Notes: generated by a model from the sequence alone, not told the origin. Shown: positions 1-8,265, counted from the first letter of the stretch. The stretch is 64,000 nt of DNA from Pseudonocardia alaniniphila (GCF_022524485.1 NZ_JAKXMK010000020.1:181808-245807); one strand, 5' to 3'. Made by a program: numbers and translations.

Positions 1-1
1 C

Positions 2-1435
2 CCCGATGTGGTCGAGGAGGCCAGGGCCGCCGTCGCGGCGGGGGCGTCGGCCCCGCAGGCCTGGTCCGACGCCACCGCGCGGGCGGCCGCGGAGTTCGAC
101 GCGCTGCCCGATCCCTACCTCGCCGCCCGCGCCGCCGACGTCCGTGCCGTCGCGCAACAGGTGCTCCGCACTCTCGTCGGGGTGCCGGACGCCCTGGACG
201 ATCCGGGGGACGGGCCACCACCCGTCCTCGTCGCGGCCGACCTCACCCCGGCGCGGGCCGCGGCGCTCGATCCTGCGCGTGTGGCGGGAGTGGTGCTCGC
301 CGGCGGGAGCCCCACCGCCCACAGCGCGATCCTGCTGCGGGCCCGCGGTGTGCCCGCGGTTCTCGGCGCCGGTCCGGCGATCCTGGATGTCAGGGACGGC
401 ACGCTGCTCGCGCTCGACGGCGCTGCGGGCGAGCTCCTCGTCGACCCCGGCCCCGACGCCGTGGCGGCGTTCCGCGATCGCGCCGCCGCGCAGGCGGAAC
501 GTGAGCTGGAGGCCCGTGAGCGCTCGTCCGCCCCGGCGGTCACGCGCGACGGCGTCGGTGTCCTCGTCGGGGCGAACGTCGGATCCCCGGCCGACGCCAC
601 GGCGGCCGCGGCCGCAGGTGCCGACCTCGTCGGGCTGGTGCGCACCGAGTTCCTGTTCCTCGACCGGGCCGCCGCCCCCGACGTCGAGGAGCAGGAGGCG
701 GCCTACCGCGCCGTCGCCACCGCCCTCGGTGGGAAGCGGATCACGCTGCGCACCCTCGACGTCGGCGGGGACAAGCCGCTCCCGTATCTGCCGCTGCCCG
801 CCGAGGCCAACCCGTTCCTCGGCCTGCGCGGCATCCGGCTCGCCACGTCGTTCCCCGAGCTGCTGGCCGACCAGCTCCTGGCCATGGTCCGGGTCGCCCA
901 CGACACGCCGGTGAGCGTGATGTTCCCGATGGTCGCCACCGTCGAGGAGCTTCTCGCCGCCCGCCGGTCGCTGGACGAGGCGGTCGCCCGCGAGGGCCGG
1001 GGCACCCCGCCCGGCCTGGAGGTGGGGATCATGGTCGAGGTGCCGGCGGCGGCGTTGAAGGCGGCAGCGTTCGTGCCGCACGTCGACTTCTTCAGCATCG
1101 GCACCAACGACCTCACCCAGTACACGCTGGCTGCCGAGCGGGGCAATCCGGCGGTCGCCACCGTGGCCGATCCCCTCGATCCGGGCGTGCTCCGGCTCGT
1201 CGACGCCGTGTGCCGGGCGGCGGGGGAGCAGGTGCTCGTGGCCGTCTGCGGCGAGGCGGCGACCGACCCGCTCGCGGCGCAGTTGCTGGTGGGGCTCGGG
1301 GTGCGGGAGCTGAGCGTGGCGGCGCCCGCGGTGGCCGGGGTGAAGCAGGTGGTGCGGGAGGTCGAGTCGGCCCGTGCGGCGGAGCGGGCAGCGGCCGCCC
1401 TGACCGCGAGCGGCCCGTCCGAGGTCCGCCATTGA
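2..1435 (+). CDS. ptsI: Phosphoenolpyruvate-protein phosphotransferase (PTS Enzyme I), 5' truncated by window edge
   Basis: Cytoplasmic Enzyme I takes phosphate from PEP onto a histidine and passes it to HPr, powering PTS sugar uptake. The reading frame is already open at base 2 and about 478 residues are visible. Enzyme I is usually near 560, so roughly the first 80 residues (part of the HPr-binding domain) lie outside the window. The phosphohistidine motif GGSPTAHSAILLRARG sits at about bases 305-350, with the active His at about 320. The PEP-binding barrel follows, with DLTQYTLAAERGN near 1110 and the catalytic-Cys motif VAVCGEAA near 1240. The variant TAHSAI in place of the common TSHxAI is typical of actinobacterial enzymes. 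No other PTS gene is visible here, so its partners must lie upstream. Confidence 0.93.
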   Translation, partial: PDVVEEARAAVAAGASAPQAWSDATARAAAEFDALPDPYLAARAADVRAVAQQVLRTLVGVPDALDDPGDGPPPVLVAADLTPARAAALDPARVAGVVLAGGSPTAHSAILLRARGVPAVLGAGPAILDVRDGTLLALDGAAGELLVDPGPDAVAAFRDRAAAQAERELEARERSSAPAVTRDGVGVLVGANVGSPADATAAAAAGADLVGLVRTEFLFLDRAAAPDVEEQEAAYRAVATALGGKRITLRTLDVGGDKPLPYLPLPAEANPFLGLRGIRLATSFPELLADQLLAMVRVAHDTPVSVMFPMVATVEELLAARRSLDEAVAREGRGTPPGLEVGIMVEVPAAALKAAAFVPHVDFFSIGTNDLTQYTLAAERGNPAVATVADPLDPGVLRLVDAVCRAAGEQVLVAVCGEAATDPLAAQLLVGLGVRELSVAAPAVAGVKQVVREVESARAAERAAAALTASGPSEVRH

Positions 1436-1841
1436 TCGCTACTCCACAGGGAGGCTCTCCCGTCCGGTGACGGCCGCGAGAACGCCCGGCTGGACTGCCA
1501 CTCGACCATGATCGGCAGATCGGGGTCGGAAACCGGGCGATACACGGCTGCGAGGCCCCGAACGACGATCATCACCGGACAGACGAGCCGACCGACCCCG
1601 CCTCAGCCGGGCGGCTGCCCGCGCCCATCCGGGAGGCATACGGCGGTTCGGCAGCACTGACGATCACCGCCGGCGGCCAGCCGGTGCACGGGTGTCGTTC
1701 CAGGCCCGGACGTCGGCGTCGAGAGCGCGGACCAAGCGGGCGGCCCACTAGATGGCGACGAGACTGACCGCAATCCCCCAGCCGGGCCGTGTCCCTCTAC
1801 ATGAGATAGCCACAAGAATCTTGGCTGTGAGGGCTGATTCG
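1436..1841. other. Intergenic stretch without a supported gene
   Basis: About 400 bases between ptsI and the HicB-like gene. Short open frames exist on both strands, but none has a convincing ribosome-binding site, consistent G/C third positions or a recognisable motif. I also found no clear terminator hairpin for ptsI. The lower coding density continues into the next 1.4 kb and fits an accessory insertion. Confidence 0.5.
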
Positions 1842-2465
1842 CTAGCCAGCAGCTCCGACGAGAGTCCGCCCCGTCGCAGTAGCGTTCGCTCGCATGAAAT
1901 CACTGATGGTCGACTTCGAGGACAGACCACCAGCTGCGAGGCTCTGTTGAGGGCGGTCACCCGGGACGATGGCCTCTGGCCCCGCTAGGTACGACCACCA
2001 CGCCGACTGCATGTTCCCGACGGTCGGTCCCAGCGCGCAGACAGCGACGGCGTCGTAGTCGTTCATCTGCTCAAAGATCCAGCCGAGCTGGTCGCTCGGA
2101 ACGCACGCGATGACAACGGCATCCCCGGTTGCGGCGAGCGGCATCGTCACCTCGAAGTCCTTGAGCTGGTGACTGTACTTCAGGGACGTCCCCATGACCT
2201 TCGCCGTCTCGTCACGGTCGAGCATCCGGCGGTCGACGGCAACCCGGATGTAGGCCCCGGGCACGAGCGGGCGCTCGATGTGCTCGACCAGGGTTATCTG
2301 GTCGAGGTCGCCGAGCGCGAACTTAGCCGCCTCGCGGAACTCGGCTCGGGCCTCATCCACGGACAAACCGGCGGCGTAGATGCTGTGCGGGTAGGAGTAT
2401 GCAGACCACTCCTCGGAGCCGCCTTCACCCTCGTCCTGGCGGTAGATGACGTGCAGGTTGCTCAT
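1842..2465 (-). CDS. HicB-like antitoxin with an unusually long C-terminal part
   Basis: Probable antitoxin of a HicAB type II toxin-antitoxin module. The first ~50 residues resemble the partial-RNase-H fold of HicB: a strand-rich start (YRQDEGEGG...WSAYSYPHS) followed by GLSVDEARAEFREAAKFAL, which is the usual HicB helix. The protein is 207 residues, longer than common HicB proteins (about 80-150). The C-terminal ~150 residues show no obvious helix-turn-helix or ribbon-helix-helix, so the DNA-binding part is not identified. The start overlaps the stop of the upstream HicA-like gene by ATGA (2462-2465), meaning tight co-translation. The HicB assignment is inferred from the N-terminus and the partner; the rest is unrecognised. 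Confidence 0.6.
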   Translation of the reverse strand: MSNLHVIYRQDEGEGGSEEWSAYSYPHSIYAAGLSVDEARAEFREAAKFALGDLDQITLVEHIERPLVPGAYIRVAVDRRMLDRDETAKVMGTSLKYSHQLKDFEVTMPLAATGDAVVIACVPSDQLGWIFEQMNDYDAVAVCALGPTVGNMQSAWWSYLAGPEAIVPGDRPQQSLAAGGLSSKSTISDFMRANATATGRTLVGAAG

Positions 2466-2698
2466 CGCGCCTCCCGCCGTGCTTCCTCGGTCTTCAGGCC
2501 CACGTCGACCACCAGGATACGGCGAACCATGTGGCCGCGGATCTCACGATTGTCGTGGTAGGCGAATGTGAACAGCTCGCCAGTCTTCGGGCTACGGAAG
2601 GTGCAGTGCGACCCCTCTCGCCTGACTGGGTCACCGCAGAGGCGCTCCAGGATGGCTCGCATCCGCCTGCCTCGCAGGCTCGGCCACTGTTCCCCCAT
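2462..2698 (-). CDS. hicA: HicA-like mRNA interferase toxin
   Basis: Small basic protein (78 residues from the chosen ATG) matching the HicA double-stranded-RNA-binding-like fold. An N-terminal helix (MRAILERLCGDPVRREG) is followed by GSHCTF, where the His is the catalytic residue of HicA toxins. A short hairpin (FTFAYHDNREI) and a C-terminal helix (MVRRILVVDVGLKTEEA) come next, the latter equivalent to the usual LLRKILKQAGL segment. HicA cleaves mRNA and is neutralised by the HicB partner, which overlaps it downstream by four bases. Starts at 2722 (ATG), 2737 (ATG) and 2746 (GTG) are also open. I prefer 2698 because it places GSH about 29 residues in, close to the family norm, but no strong ribosome-binding site decides it. 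Confidence 0.68.
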   Translation of the reverse strand: MGEQWPSLRGRRMRAILERLCGDPVRREGSHCTFRSPKTGELFTFAYHDNREIRGHMVRRILVVDVGLKTEEARREAR

Positions 2699-2746
2699 CG
2701 TCGCGGAGGTTAGCGGCGCCATCACCAGAACGGGCATCTGGGGCAC

Positions 2747-3040
2747 AGCTGTCGACCTTGCCGTCCTCGTTGACCAACGGGACGATCACGCCGCCCCCGC
2801 CACCCCGCCACCCCGGCACCCCGCACCGGCGGATGACCCCTTGGCAAACATGATCGTGATCCCCGTCGAGCACGGCAGACAACGCGTGCGCTCCGTCGAT
2901 GCTGACAACCAATCCTTGCCCGATCTGCTGCGGCGGGAGATCGGGGTGTAGCGGATCGACCACAGCTCCTTCCGCACTCCATGGGGCCCGCCCCGCGTCT
3001 GGATCCGAGGGGAGAGCCTCCTCGACGACTCGCGACCACA
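2747..3040. other. Scrambled coding remnants upstream of the HicA-like gene
   Basis: This stretch has short patches of coding-like codon use in more than one minus-strand frame (for example about 2920-2977 and 2750-2960), but no frame keeps the bias with a credible start. It looks like decayed gene fragments around the toxin-antitoxin pair. Nothing can be assigned. Confidence 0.3.
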
Positions 3041-3288
3041 ACCTCCGCGCGATCGCCCTGTGCCGCGACTGCGGCTTCGACATCCCAGACGTCCGCGGGG
3101 TCGTTGTCGTCGCCAGTTGCGAACCGGCCACCGGGGAAGCCGTGGACGTGCCCGAGGTGCTGGTCGAGTACCTCGATGGCTGGAGCCCCGGCGAGGGCGA
3201 ACTCGCCCGAGCCGGAGACAGACGGCTCTCGAGCATGGAGGAGATCGAGGCCTTCATGGTGCAGCTCCTGCACGGCCGATACGCCTAG
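3041..3288 (+). pseudogene. Hypothetical protein, probably the 3' remnant of a gene
   Basis: From about 3041 to the TAG at 3286-3288 the frame has strong G/C third-position bias. It encodes a plausible acidic globular segment starting HNLRAIALCRDCGFDIPD and ending EEIEAFMVQLLHGRYA. The frame is open back to an ATG at 2899, but the 2899-3040 part has poor codon bias and low-complexity composition, so the true 5' end appears lost or displaced. I do not recognise the family; a CxxCG knuckle is visible. It lies tail to tail with the flavin monooxygenase gene, overlapping its stop by about four bases. A complete small gene starting at 2899 is the alternative. Confidence 0.35.
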
Positions 3289-4493
3289 ACCCCGACCCGC
3301 TGCCCGTAGTCGGGGAGGGTGATGTTCCCGGCCTTCGCGAACTGGGCGGCGATCAGGGGACGCAGCGGCCAGCGGGTCATCCACCGCATCGATGCCGTCC
3401 GGACGGCGATGTCGAGGCGGCTGCTCGGAGCGAACCCGCTGATGCCGCCGGGCGGGAGCTTCTGTCCCTCCGTCACGTAGGGGCGCATGATCTGCTCGTA
3501 GCGGGCGAACGCCACGCGGTGGTCGCCGTGGGCGGCGGCGAGTTCCCCGGCGAGCACGTAGGCGCCGACGAGGGCGAGGCTCGTGCCCAGGCCGGTGAGC
3601 GGGCTCGGGCAGTAGCCCGCGTCGCCGAGGAGCGCGACCCGGCCGGCCGACCAGCGGTCGAGGTGCACCTGACCCATCGAGTCGAACGAGAAGTCCGCTG
3701 CGTCGTGCATCGCCGCGACGAGCCGCGGAGCCTCCCATCCGACGCCGGCGAAGCGCCGGGCCACGATGTCCCGCTGCTGGGCGATGTCCCGGCGGTCGTA
3801 GGAGATCGGGTGCGAGCGGAAGCTGAGGCCTGCCTTGAGCTCGTGCGGGAGGCGGCCGGGCCGGGCCGACGCCACGAGCCCGCCGGGGGCGTTGAGCATG
3901 AGGTACCAGCCGTCGAGATCGATGTCGGCGGGCGCGGTGAACCAGGCGGTGTAGCCGCCGATCGGACGGACCATGGCCGACTCCGGCCCGAAGGCGAGCG
4001 CCCGGACCGTCGAGTGCAGTCCGTCAGCGCCGATGACCAGCCCGAAGCGGCGCGGCGCCGCCTTCTCGAAGGTGATCGTGACGCCGTCGTCGTCCTGGTC
4101 GATTCCGGTGATCGTGTCGTCGAACAGGTACTCGGTGCCCGGGAGGGTCGCGCGGTGCAGGACCTCGGCGAGGTCGCCGCGCAGAACCTCGATCTCCGAG
4201 ACGATGCCCTCGCCGCCGAAGGCGTCGGCTCCCAGCCGGGCCTTGATCCGGCCCTTGTCGTCGACGTACGCGATGCCGCGCTGGTCGAGGGTGACGGCCC
4301 GGACGTCGTCCATGAGTCCCATCCGCTCCACGACGGTGCGTCCGGCGCCCCGCAGGTCGACGGCCTGGCCGCCGGGCCGAGGCGCGGGTGCCCGCTCGAC
4401 GATCGTGGGGGTGAAGCCGTTCTCGCGTAGCCAGTACGCAAGCGCGGGCCCGGCGATGCTCGCTCCGGAGATGAGGATGTTCGTGTTGTGCAT
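3285..4493 (-). CDS. FAD-dependent monooxygenase (PHBH/TetX-like)
   Basis: Group A flavoprotein monooxygenase of 402 residues, the full length for single-domain PHBH/TetX relatives. The N-terminal dinucleotide fold carries ISGASIAGPALAYWL (residues about 8-22). RGD(L) at about 105 and GADGLHS at about 155 mark the second and third FAD motifs, and LLGDAGYCPSPLTGLG at about 288-303 is the conserved FAD-ribityl motif. It should use NAD(P)H and O2 to hydroxylate a small, perhaps aromatic or polyketide, substrate; the substrate is unknown. The ATG at 4493 places the Rossmann strand directly at the N-terminus. It is divergent from a GntR-TetR fusion regulator, an arrangement like tetR-tetX. A degenerate copy of the regulator's repeat lies just upstream (4510-4523), suggesting repression until an inducer binds. 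Confidence 0.88.
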   Translation of the reverse strand: MHNTNILISGASIAGPALAYWLRENGFTPTIVERAPAPRPGGQAVDLRGAGRTVVERMGLMDDVRAVTLDQRGIAYVDDKGRIKARLGADAFGGEGIVSEIEVLRGDLAEVLHRATLPGTEYLFDDTITGIDQDDDGVTITFEKAAPRRFGLVIGADGLHSTVRALAFGPESAMVRPIGGYTAWFTAPADIDLDGWYLMLNAPGGLVASARPGRLPHELKAGLSFRSHPISYDRRDIAQQRDIVARRFAGVGWEAPRLVAAMHDAADFSFDSMGQVHLDRWSAGRVALLGDAGYCPSPLTGLGTSLALVGAYVLAGELAAAHGDHRVAFARYEQIMRPYVTEGQKLPPGGISGFAPSSRLDIAVRTASMRWMTRWPLRPLIAAQFAKAGNITLPDYGQRVGV

Positions 4494-4509
4494 GTGCGGC
4501 AGCGTACGA

Positions 4510-4523
4510 CGTACATACACTTC
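4510..4523 (-). promoter_or_regulatory. Degenerate third copy of the GntR-TetR operator repeat
   Basis: Read on the minus strand this is GAAGTGTATGTACG, resembling the two perfect repeats at 4559 and 4638 (GAAGTG...GTACGG) but two bases shorter inside. It lies 17 bases upstream of the monooxygenase start codon, where a repressor would block that promoter. The assignment is inferred from similarity and position only. Confidence 0.4.
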
Positions 4524-4558
4524 AGATCAAGCCATCTAGCTGCAGAGATACGAGGATC

Positions 4559-4574
4559 AAGTGCACTAGTACGG
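4559..4574 (+). promoter_or_regulatory. Operator-like direct repeat, copy 1
   Basis: The sequence AAGTGCACTAGTACGG occurs here and, base for base, at 4638-4653. It holds nested GT...AC symmetry (GTGCAC, ACTAGT, GTAC) of the kind GntR-family winged helices bind. It lies in the divergent promoter region between the monooxygenase and its fusion regulator, so it is a probable operator. Confidence 0.6.
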
Positions 4575-4637
4575 GTCTTCCGGGGCCGACCTGCCTCGAC
4601 GGGTCACCGGGGGAATGGCTACCCTCAGCCGGAGCTG

Positions 4638-4653
4638 AAGTGCACTAGTACGG
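4638..4653 (+). promoter_or_regulatory. Operator-like direct repeat, copy 2, abutting the regulator's ribosome-binding site
   Basis: Perfect second copy of AAGTGCACTAGTACGG, 79 bases after the first. Its end touches the GGAGGGG ribosome-binding site (about 4652-4658) of the regulator gene starting at 4662. Binding here would repress the regulator's own expression, so negative autoregulation is likely. Confidence 0.6.
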
Positions 4654-4661
4654 AGGGGATC

Positions 4662-5633
4662 GTGGAGAGCAGTCCGCCCTATGCGCGGATCGTCGCCGAG
4701 CTGCGCAGGCGAATCGAGGCGGGTGAGCTCGCGCCCGGCGACCGGGTGCCGTCCACCCGGGAGATCACCCGGAGCTTCGGCGTCGCCATGGCGACCGCGA
4801 CCAAAGCGCTGGGCGTGCTGCGCCAGGAGGGGCTGGTACGTGCTGTGCCCGGTTCGGGCACCGTGGTGGAGACCCGCCGGAGTGCGACGCCGCCCCGCAC
4901 GGTCGTACCCCCGGCGGCATCGGAAGCCTCCCCCGAACCGGCTCGGCCCCGCGTCCGCCCCGCGCCCGACGCCGCCCTGACCCCCGAGCGGATCGTCGCC
5001 GTCGCCATCGCCGTCGCCGACGCCGAAGGGCTCGACGGCCTGTCGATGCGACGGGTGGCCGCGGAGCTGGGGGCGGCCACGATGGCCCTCTACCGGCACG
5101 TCGTCGACAAGGACGACCTCGTGCTGCGGATGTTGGACGCCGCACTGGGCGAGTGGCGGGCGCCTGTCGACGCCCCGGACGGATGGCGGCCCCGGCTCGA
5201 GATCGCGGGGCGCACGCTCTGGGCGTTGTTCCGCCGCCACCCGTGGCTCGCCCCGGCGATGTCGATGACACGGCCGCAGGCCGTCGCCGGAGGGCTGGCC
5301 CTGTCCGAGTGGACGCTGGCCGCGCTCGACGGCAGCGGTGCCGACCACACCACGGTGATGACGGCCTACCTCACGCTCGTCAACTACGTGCGGGGAACGG
5401 GGGTGAACCTCGAACCGGAGGCGGAGGCGGAGGCGGCCACCGGGCTCAACCCCGACCAGTGGATGGACACCCAGGAAGCAGCCATCCGCTCGGTCCTCGG
5501 CGACGGCCGCTTCCCGACATTCGAGCGCGTGCTCTCCACCCCGTACGACTTCGACCTGGACGTCCTCTTCGAGTTCGGCCTGCAACGCCTCCTCGACGGC
5601 TTCGCCCTCGTGATCCCTACACCTGCGGCGTGA
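4662..5633 (+). CDS. Fusion transcriptional regulator: GntR winged helix plus TetR repressor
   Basis: A 323-residue protein with two DNA-binding modules. Residues about 1-72 form a GntR-type winged helix-turn-helix (ARIVAELRRRIEAGELAPGD, then TREITRSFGVAMATATKAL). After a Pro/Ala/Arg linker (about 73-106), residues 107-155 are a TetR helix-turn-helix (LTPERIVAVAIAVADAEGLD, AAELGAATMALYRHV). The remainder is a tetracycline-repressor-like ligand and dimer domain. The GTG at 4662 is chosen because GGAGGGG precedes it at good spacing; the open frame extends upstream through non-coding promoter DNA. It probably controls the divergent monooxygenase and itself through the repeats at 4559 and 4638. 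Its 3' end overlaps the convergent FMN-reductase gene by 17 bases. Confidence 0.86.
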   Translation: MESSPPYARIVAELRRRIEAGELAPGDRVPSTREITRSFGVAMATATKALGVLRQEGLVRAVPGSGTVVETRRSATPPRTVVPPAASEASPEPARPRVRPAPDAALTPERIVAVAIAVADAEGLDGLSMRRVAAELGAATMALYRHVVDKDDLVLRMLDAALGEWRAPVDAPDGWRPRLEIAGRTLWALFRRHPWLAPAMSMTRPQAVAGGLALSEWTLAALDGSGADHTTVMTAYLTLVNYVRGTGVNLEPEAEAEAATGLNPDQWMDTQEAAIRSVLGDGRFPTFERVLSTPYDFDLDVLFEFGLQRLLDGFALVIPTPAA

Positions 5634-6180
5634 TCTCGCTCAGGGTCTTCGACGAGCGCACGGCGGCGGCCAGGTCGACCAGCGCCGAGCCGTGCGTCGC
5701 GGCGATGGCGGCGCTGCCTTCGGTGAGGGTGCTGCGATCGAGGAATCCGCCGTGGTCGAAGTACAGTCCCGGCGACAGCACCTGCACCGCGAAGAAGTTC
5801 GCGAGCACGTTGCGCAGGTCGCCGAGGGCGAGGAAGTGGTGGGCGCTGGCGCCGGTGAGCACGATGGCCGCCGCCTTGCCCTGCAGCGGAGCGGTGGTCT
5901 CGCCCCACTTGCCGCGCTCGGTGCCCTCGAGCAGCCCCTTCAGCAGAGCGCTGTAGGTGGCCCGGTAGACCGGGCTGCCCAGCACCACGGCGTCGGCGGT
6001 CTCGATCGCGGCGACCACCTCCGAGTGCGGCGTGAAGGCGAGCTCGACGAGCGTGGTGGCAGCACCTGCCGCGGCCGCGCCGCTGAGGATGCCGGCGATC
6101 GCGGTGCTGGTGCGTCCCCCGGCCTCCGGGCCGCCAGCGATGCCGAGCACTGACAGCGATCCGGATGAGCGCTCGGTCAT
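5617..6180 (-). CDS. NAD(P)H-dependent FMN reductase (flavodoxin-like fold)
   Basis: A 187-residue protein of the NADPH-dependent FMN reductase family (SsuE/MsuE-like). It starts with a hydrophobic strand, LSVLGIAGGPEAGGRTSTA, which is the phosphate-binding loop of this fold. GSPVYRATYSALLKGLLEG at about residues 67-85 is the family signature holding the flavin and dimer interface. It supplies reduced FMN to a two-component monooxygenase. The gene overlaps the upstream flavin reductase gene by ATGA (6177-6180), so the two reductases are translationally coupled. The nearest oxygenase in the window is the TetX-like enzyme beyond the regulator, which carries its own FAD, so the real partner may lie elsewhere. 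Confidence 0.87.
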   Translation of the reverse strand: MTERSSGSLSVLGIAGGPEAGGRTSTAIAGILSGAAAAGAATTLVELAFTPHSEVVAAIETADAVVLGSPVYRATYSALLKGLLEGTERGKWGETTAPLQGKAAAIVLTGASAHHFLALGDLRNVLANFFAVQVLSPGLYFDHGGFLDRSTLTEGSAAIAATHGSALVDLAAAVRSSKTLSEITPQV

Positions 6181-6683
6181 GGGGTTTCCTTCGGGTCGGC
6201 TGTGACGCTGTAGCGGCCGCGGTAGTACAGCAGGGGCAGGCGTGCCGGATCGGCACCGAGGTCGTTCACGAGGCCGACGGCGATCGTATGGTCACCGCCG
6301 TCGTACTCGTTCCACAACGCGCAGTCGATCCACGCGGTGACTCCGTCGAGGATCGGCGTGCCGGACGGGGCGGGCTGCCAGCCGACCCCGGCGAACTTGT
6401 CCACACCGGAGCGGGCGAACCCGTTGCTGATCTCCTGGTGGTCGGCGGCGAGGACGTTGACGCAGAACGCGCCGAGCTCGCGGATCCGGGGCCAGGTCGA
6501 CGACGAGCGTGCCGGTGCGAAGCTGATCAGCGGGGGATCGAGCGACAGCGATGCGAAGGACTGGCACGTGAACCCGATAGGCCCGTCGGGGCCGGTGGCG
6601 GTGACGACCACGATGCCGGACACGAAATGGCCGAGCACCTCCCGCATGACGGCCGGGGAGACGGGACCGGGCGGTGCGCTCAT
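6177..6683 (-). CDS. Flavin reductase domain protein (HpaC/ActVB-like)
   Basis: A 168-residue flavin:NAD(P)H reductase of the short-chain split-barrel family. MREVLGHFVSGIVVVTATG opens the barrel, GFTCQSFASLSLDPPLISFA carries the flavin-contacting segment, and CALWNEYDGGDHTIAVG contains the conserved GDH used for NADH and flavin binding. The ATG at 6683 is the first start giving the usual family length; longer open frames upstream are promoter DNA. It overlaps the FMN reductase gene by four bases and is divergent from an aldehyde dehydrogenase gene (100-base gap). The grouping suggests an oxidative catabolic function feeding an aldehyde. Confidence 0.87.
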   Translation of the reverse strand: MSAPPGPVSPAVMREVLGHFVSGIVVVTATGPDGPIGFTCQSFASLSLDPPLISFAPARSSSTWPRIRELGAFCVNVLAADHQEISNGFARSGVDKFAGVGWQPAPSGTPILDGVTAWIDCALWNEYDGGDHTIAVGLVNDLGADPARLPLLYYRGRYSVTADPKETP

Positions 6684-6783
6684 GAATCGAGCGTAAATCG
6701 CCGATGGCTTTCGCGGTGATGTCGGCGTGGGGGAGCCCACATCGGGCGTGGACCGCACCGGCCGGCGCTCGTACGGTCGGGCC

Positions 6784-8265
6784 ATGGCTACCGAGCTCGA
6801 GCACTTCCGGATGACGATCGGCGGGAAAGCCGTCGACGCACTGTCCGGCCGCACATTCGAGTCGCAGAACCCCTACACGGGGCAGTCGTGGGCCGTGGTG
6901 CCCGACGGGGGACCTGAGGACGTCGACACGGCGGTGGCCGCTGCGCGGGCGGCCTTCGAGAGCGAGGAGTGGTCCGGGCTCACCGGTTTCGCGCGAGCGG
7001 CGCTGCTACGACGCCTGGGCGACCTCGTCACGGAGAACGCGGAGCGGCTGGCCCGGCTCGAGGTGAACGACTCGGGCAAGCTCTACCGCGAGATGATCGG
7101 CCAGCTGAACGGGATCGGCACCTGGTTCCACTACTACGCCGGGCTCGCCGACAAGATCGAGGGCCGCCAGATTCCCCCGGGCAATCCCAACTACCTCGTG
7201 TACACCCGCCGCGAGCCGGTCGGGGTGGTCGCGGCGATCACCCCGTGGAACTCTCCGCTGCTGCTGATGACCTGGAAGCTGGCCCCCGCGCTCGCGGCGG
7301 GCTGCACGGTCGTCGTCAAGCCGTCGGAGCACGCGCCCGCGTCCACGCTCGCGTTCGTCGAGCTGGTCGAGCGGGCCGGCTTCCCGGCGGGCGTGGTCAA
7401 CGTCGTCACGGGCCTCTCCCGGGAGGTGGGAGCCACGCTCGCCGCCCACTCCGGCGTGGACAAGGTGGCGTTCACGGGGTCCACCGCCACCGGCAGGGCG
7501 GTCGCCGCGGCTGCTGCGGAGAACATCAACAAGGTCACGCTCGAGCTGGGCGGCAAGTCCCCGCAGATCGTCTTCCCGGACGCCGACCTGCAGGCAGCGG
7601 CCAACGGGCTGGTCGCAGGCGTGTTCGCTGCCACCGGTCAGACGTGCATGGCCGGGTCCCGGCTGATCGTGCACGCCGACGTCCACGACGAGCTGGTGGG
7701 CCTCGTCGCGGAGCGCGCCGCGCGGATCCGGCTCGGCGACCCGAACGACCCCAGCACCGAGATGGGTCCGGTCGCCAACCGGCCGCAGTACGAGAAGGTG
7801 CTCGGATTCCTCGAGTCCGCTCGGGCCGAGGGCGCCACGATCGCCTACGGCGGTGCCGCCGACGAGGGGCTGGGCGGGCTGTTCGTCCGGCCGACCGTGC
7901 TCACCGACGTCACACCGGGCTCCACGGTGGTACGCGAGGAGGTGTTCGGCCCGGTGCTCGCCGCGCTCACCTTCACCGACGAGGACGAGGCGCTGAAGCT
8001 CGCCAACGACACCCCCTACGGGCTCGCCGGTGCCGTGTGGACGAAGGACGTGCACCGCGCCCACCGGGTGGCCGCGCGGCTGCGCGCCGGCACCGTCTGG
8101 ATCAACGCCTACCGCGTGGTCTCGCCGGGCGTGCCCTTCGGCGGGTTCGGCGCCAGCGGCCTCGGCCGGGAGAACGGAGCGGCCGGGCTCGACGAGTACC
8201 TGGAGAACAAGTCGGTGTGGGTCGAGCTCACCGGCGGCACCCGCGATCCGTTCACGCTGGGCTGA
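6784..8265 (+). CDS. NAD(P)+-dependent aldehyde dehydrogenase
   Basis: Full-length (493 residues) ALDH-superfamily enzyme oxidising an aldehyde to its acid. Family features are ITPWNSPLLLMTWKLAPALAAG (cofactor entrance), KPSEHAP (adenosine-ribose Lys), FTGSTATGR (NAD loop), LELGGKSP with the general-base Glu, and GQTCMAGSR with the catalytic Cys at about residue 293. The C-terminal oligomerisation motif SGLGRENG is intact. The ATG at 6784 is preceded by weak purine-rich sequence. Its stop abuts the convergent asparaginase-like gene: the palindrome TGATCA at 8263-8268 supplies both stop codons. The substrate is unknown; vanillin- or betaine-type aldehydes are both compatible with the sequence. 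Confidence 0.9.
   Translation: MATELEHFRMTIGGKAVDALSGRTFESQNPYTGQSWAVVPDGGPEDVDTAVAAARAAFESEEWSGLTGFARAALLRRLGDLVTENAERLARLEVNDSGKLYREMIGQLNGIGTWFHYYAGLADKIEGRQIPPGNPNYLVYTRREPVGVVAAITPWNSPLLLMTWKLAPALAAGCTVVVKPSEHAPASTLAFVELVERAGFPAGVVNVVTGLSREVGATLAAHSGVDKVAFTGSTATGRAVAAAAAENINKVTLELGGKSPQIVFPDADLQAAANGLVAGVFAATGQTCMAGSRLIVHADVHDELVGLVAERAARIRLGDPNDPSTEMGPVANRPQYEKVLGFLESARAEGATIAYGGAADEGLGGLFVRPTVLTDVTPGSTVVREEVFGPVLAALTFTDEDEALKLANDTPYGLAGAVWTKDVHRAHRVAARLRAGTVWINAYRVVSPGVPFGGFGASGLGRENGAAGLDEYLENKSVWVELTGGTRDPFTLG

Noticed and set aside
1752..1988. Small plus-strand open frame in the accessory patch
   Set aside because: No ribosome-binding site, poor codon bias and overlap with the HicB-like gene on the other strand.
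3060..4430. Long plus-strand open frame across the flavin monooxygenase gene
   Set aside because: It is the antisense shadow of a gene with clear FAD motifs; the product is low-complexity and Arg/Gly/Ala-rich with no recognisable domain.
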